Part shown: positions 62,129 through 64,000 of the stretch, piece after piece
Numbering within the stretch: position 1 is the first letter of the stretch
How the letters are laid out: each line of letters starts with the position of its first letter
DNA from: an uncultured Oscillospiraceae bacterium
GTDB lineage: Bacteria; Bacillota; Clostridia; Oscillospirales; Oscillospiraceae
Direction: 5' to 3'
NCBI GenBank assembly: GCA_934569225.1
Contig: CAKTKC010000009.1
Coordinates: 42,326 to 106,325, forward strand
DNA: 64,000 nt
Made by a program: the position numbers and the translations under genes
The notes under the pieces: generated by a model
The model's input: the letters and a program-made list of their open reading frames with translations, nothing else
Database searches by the model: none
Told to the model about the DNA's origin: nothing

Positions 62129-62638
62129 ATGACCTACGAATTATTCAACCAAGGGCCAGCAGCATACATCCCAATTATCTTAGTTTCACTTCTAATTACG
62201 CTGGTGGCATATGGCGCATTTCCTCTTGTTTTTGCAAGGATGCGCAAGAAAACCATCACAAAGAAAAAGTACAATCTGTTTTGCTACTGTGTGAACTTTC
62301 TGGTAATGGTTTTGTTTGTTGCTGTGAATGGAAACTCCTCCTCTGGAGCCCCTTATCTTTTGTGGACATGGGTATTCTCCATGTCTGGCATTAAAACTCT
62401 GAAAATCAGAGGTGTTCTGGAGGAAACGCAGAACAAAAATTATAAGAATGATGTATCAACTGAAGTTGCCGAAGTTGCCAACACGACAATCTCAAAAGAT
62501 TCTATGATAGCTGCCGCAGAACATCCGGTATCGGAGGAAATGCCTCGAATCAGATTCTGCCGAAAATGCGGATTTGAACTGATTGATGGCAGTGAATTTT
62601 GCAGCAGATGTGGTACAGCAATAACAAAGGAGCGATAG
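62129..62638 (+). CDS. Two-helix membrane protein with C-terminal zinc ribbon
   Basis: A 169-residue protein. Two N-terminal membrane helices (about 12-33 and 51-65, possibly a third at 70-85) are followed by a linker and a zinc ribbon at the end: RFCRKCGFELIDGSEFCSRC (about 143-162). No catalytic motif. ATG 62129 follows GAGGAACAGAATT. It is two bases upstream of the next zinc-ribbon gene. The 267 bases before it (61862-62128) hold no gene that I can support. Confidence 0.7.
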   Translation: MTYELFNQGPAAYIPIILVSLLITLVAYGAFPLVFARMRKKTITKKKYNLFCYCVNFLVMVLFVAVNGNSSSGAPYLLWTWVFSMSGIKTLKIRGVLEETQNKNYKNDVSTEVAEVANTTISKDSMIAAAEHPVSEEMPRIRFCRKCGFELIDGSEFCSRCGTAITKER

Positions 62639-62640
62639 AC

Positions 62641-63558
62641 ATGAAATGTCCTCACTGTGGGAATTATCTGCCTGATGATAGTGAATTTTGCCAGTATTGC
62701 GGAGTAAAACTTGGTGTTTTACAACCTGCCGATATACCAGATGCGGAGACATCGCACATTGGGAAATCTGTACTCCCTGATAGGTTACCGGATATTGTCT
62801 TGAATATAGAGTCAAAAACTGCGGCGGGACAAAGTCATGCTGATGATGCCCTCGGCAAAGGAAATGATGTTGTTGCATCAATGTCTACTCTGCAGAGGAA
62901 TCCTACCGAAAACAGGAGGAAGCAAATACACTGCAAAAATTGTGGATCAATTATTGATAATGCGACAAAGCGGTGTACAGGCTGTGGAAAGCAGTATTTC
63001 CGTGCTAAGTTAGTGATTCCCTACATTGCGATGTTTGCTTTGCTGACCTTATCTATTTGTATGAACATAATGCAATACATCCACAACGAAAAAGCAGTAG
63101 AAACATTGGCAACTCAGTCATCTGAAATTAAAATTCTTGAGGAGAAAGTCTCTTCGCTAAATTCTACTGTTTCAACACAAGAACAAACCATTACTTCTCA
63201 GAAAAAGGAAATTGCTTCGCTTGCAGAAAACGCTGGATATTTTGATATAATTTCTAAAGGGCTTCGTAATGCAAACATTGGATATGCTTCAAATAATTTC
63301 AAATCCAGTGAAAGCATCATCGTATTGGGGAAGAATGAGTCGAATCGGAAGTTCACACTTACCGCTAACTGGGCGCAAGGTGGTAATGTTTCTGTTGACT
63401 ACTCCGGAAGCGCAGCTTACATTTCCTTCGACAAAAACTCTTGGACTACTTCAACCCAAATGACAATTAAGCCGTGGAAAGAGGGAGTTACAATAGCTAC
63501 TTTCAGCAACGATGTAGATTCAAAGACTTTTAAGATTCTAATAATTGTAACCGGTTAA
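62641..63558 (+). CDS. Double zinc-ribbon protein with TM helix, coiled coil and beta-sandwich
   Basis: A 305-residue protein, topologically the mirror image of the first. Zinc ribbon 1 at residues 1-23 (MKCPHCG, FCQYCG), zinc ribbon 2 at about 98-118 (HCKNCGSIIDNATKRCTGCG), a transmembrane helix (about 124-144), a coiled coil (150-200, EIKILEEKVSSLNSTVSTQE), and an Ig/BIG-like beta domain (220-305, KFTLTANWAQGGNVSVDYSG) outside the cell. It starts two bases after the previous gene, with no clear ribosome-binding site of its own, so it is probably translated by coupling. Confidence 0.72.
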   Translation: MKCPHCGNYLPDDSEFCQYCGVKLGVLQPADIPDAETSHIGKSVLPDRLPDIVLNIESKTAAGQSHADDALGKGNDVVASMSTLQRNPTENRRKQIHCKNCGSIIDNATKRCTGCGKQYFRAKLVIPYIAMFALLTLSICMNIMQYIHNEKAVETLATQSSEIKILEEKVSSLNSTVSTQEQTITSQKKEIASLAENAGYFDIISKGLRNANIGYASNNFKSSESIIVLGKNESNRKFTLTANWAQGGNVSVDYSGSAAYISFDKNSWTTSTQMTIKPWKEGVTIATFSNDVDSKTFKILIIVTG

Positions 63559-63763
63559 ATTGAATACGCCGCCTCGCAGAAAATATCTCTTTCGGCGGTA
63601 GTGTCAAGAGCTATGCGCAAAATTGATTACGGCTCTGGTAGAAATCTATTACAGGGGGCGGCTTAACCGCCCCTTGGTTACTTTTCAGCAGGCAGGGCGC
63701 AAAGGGTCAAGGGCGGCGGTACGCCGCTCGTCTTGCCCTTGACCATTTGTGACCTGGCTGCTA
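63559..63763. other. Hairpins and probable IS256-type terminal region
   Basis: GTGTCAAGAGC at 63600 resembles terminal sequences of IS256-family elements. Two stems follow: ggggcgg/ccgcccc near 63656-63673, and ggtcaagggc (63705-63714) with gcccttgacc (63735-63744). The order fits the 3' flank of the minus-strand transposase remnant that follows. Confidence 0.5.
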
Positions 63764-63928
63764 TCAGCCGACCTGCGGCTCCTGCTCCATGGTTTCCAGA
63801 TGCTTCATGTTCATGTACTTCTTGCAGCCCCACTGGGTTCCGGCTACATGACGAAGCCGTGCGCAGACCAGCATCAGCGCCGAGTTCCCGTCAGGAAATG
63901 CTCCGACCACCCTTGTCCTGCGCCGATT
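63764..63928 (-). pseudogene. IS256/mutator-family transposase, C-terminal remnant
   Basis: The frame encodes NRRRTRVVGAFPDGNSALML, then VCARLRHVAGTQWG and KKYMNMKHLE, the typical C-terminal end of IS256-family (mutator) transposases. Sequence 5' of NRRRT (up to the window end) does not match the family, so only about 55 residues remain. It marks the right edge of the accessory island seen here. Confidence 0.75.
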
Positions 63929-64000
63929 AGGTACAATAACTTGCGCAAATTGAAAAGAGCATAAAAAAGTAGACACGGCTTGCCGGTCTCTGGTAGAATG

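Overview
The window looks like a piece of a Gram-positive, anaerobic Clostridia chromosome, most likely from the Oscillospirales (Oscillospiraceae/Ruminococcaceae). That placement is an inference. It rests on the gene content (class B sortase, LCP protein, Noc/ParB, CIRCE-controlled groES-groEL, BMP-type nucleoside ABC transporter, biotin-family Na+ decarboxylase subunits without a respiratory chain), AGGAGG ribosome-binding sites, sigma-A promoters with 17-bp spacers, and a GC-rich core with several families of palindromic repeats. The right end (about 54.2-63.6 kb) is visibly more AT-rich and reads as an accessory island.

Layout. 0-2.5 kb: a DUF6076 protein, tRNA-Lys and tRNA-Gln, and an insertion-sequence remnant. 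2.5-6.4 kb (minus): a cell-surface cluster with a tiny sorting-signal protein, a class B sortase, an LCP protein and a C39-like/SleB wall hydrolase. 6.6-9.7 kb: a DUF2156 protein, a GNAT acetyltransferase and an NSS sodium symporter. 9.8-20.6 kb: a ZTP riboswitch followed by an eight-gene purine operon (purE, purF-like, purM, purN, PurO-type IMP cyclohydrolase, stand-alone AICAR transformylase, purD, purL). 20.6-28.7 kb (minus): a MATE transporter with a long structured leader, then jag-yidC-yidD-rnpA-rpmH, a CapA-like lipoprotein and typA. 28.8-40.0 kb (minus): a pyrimidine/nucleoside uptake and salvage region (tdk, deoC, deoD, deoB, cdd, BMP lipoprotein, ABC ATPase, two permeases, uraA). 40.2-49.3 kb: a DUF4349 lipoprotein, noc/parB, groES-groEL, a ROK-family protein, OadB with a 44-residue OadG-like partner, and a KdpDE-like two-component pair. 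49.4-52.9 kb: an XRE-like regulator, a nested repeat block, NfeD-SPFH-DUF6440, a small type-IV-like permease protein and tRNA-Met/tRNA-Glu. 52.9-64 kb: decayed mobile-element genes (HTH fragment, TnpV), a giant SF1 helicase-nuclease with a frameshifted C-terminus and a small putative zinc protein beside it, three zinc-ribbon membrane proteins in a row, and an IS256-family transposase remnant.

How the genes work together. The purine operon makes IMP from PRPP and is probably switched by ZTP/ZMP, which rises when 10-formyl-THF is short. purC and purB are not present here. The salvage block imports nucleosides (BMP lipoprotein plus ABC transporter) and uracil (UraA), and Cdd, DeoD, DeoB and DeoC break nucleosides down to bases and central carbon, while Tdk salvages thymidine. 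The sortase cluster builds and remodels the envelope.

Most unusual points: a PurF-like protein lacking the N-terminal catalytic cysteine; two copies of a structured repeat of about 200 nt whose stems differ by compensatory changes; two copies of one MITE-like palindrome, each sitting in the 5' leader of a nucleobase or nucleoside transporter; a four-hairpin leader before the MATE gene; and the helicase-nuclease plus zinc-ribbon island. No CRISPR array, rRNA gene or complete insertion sequence was seen.
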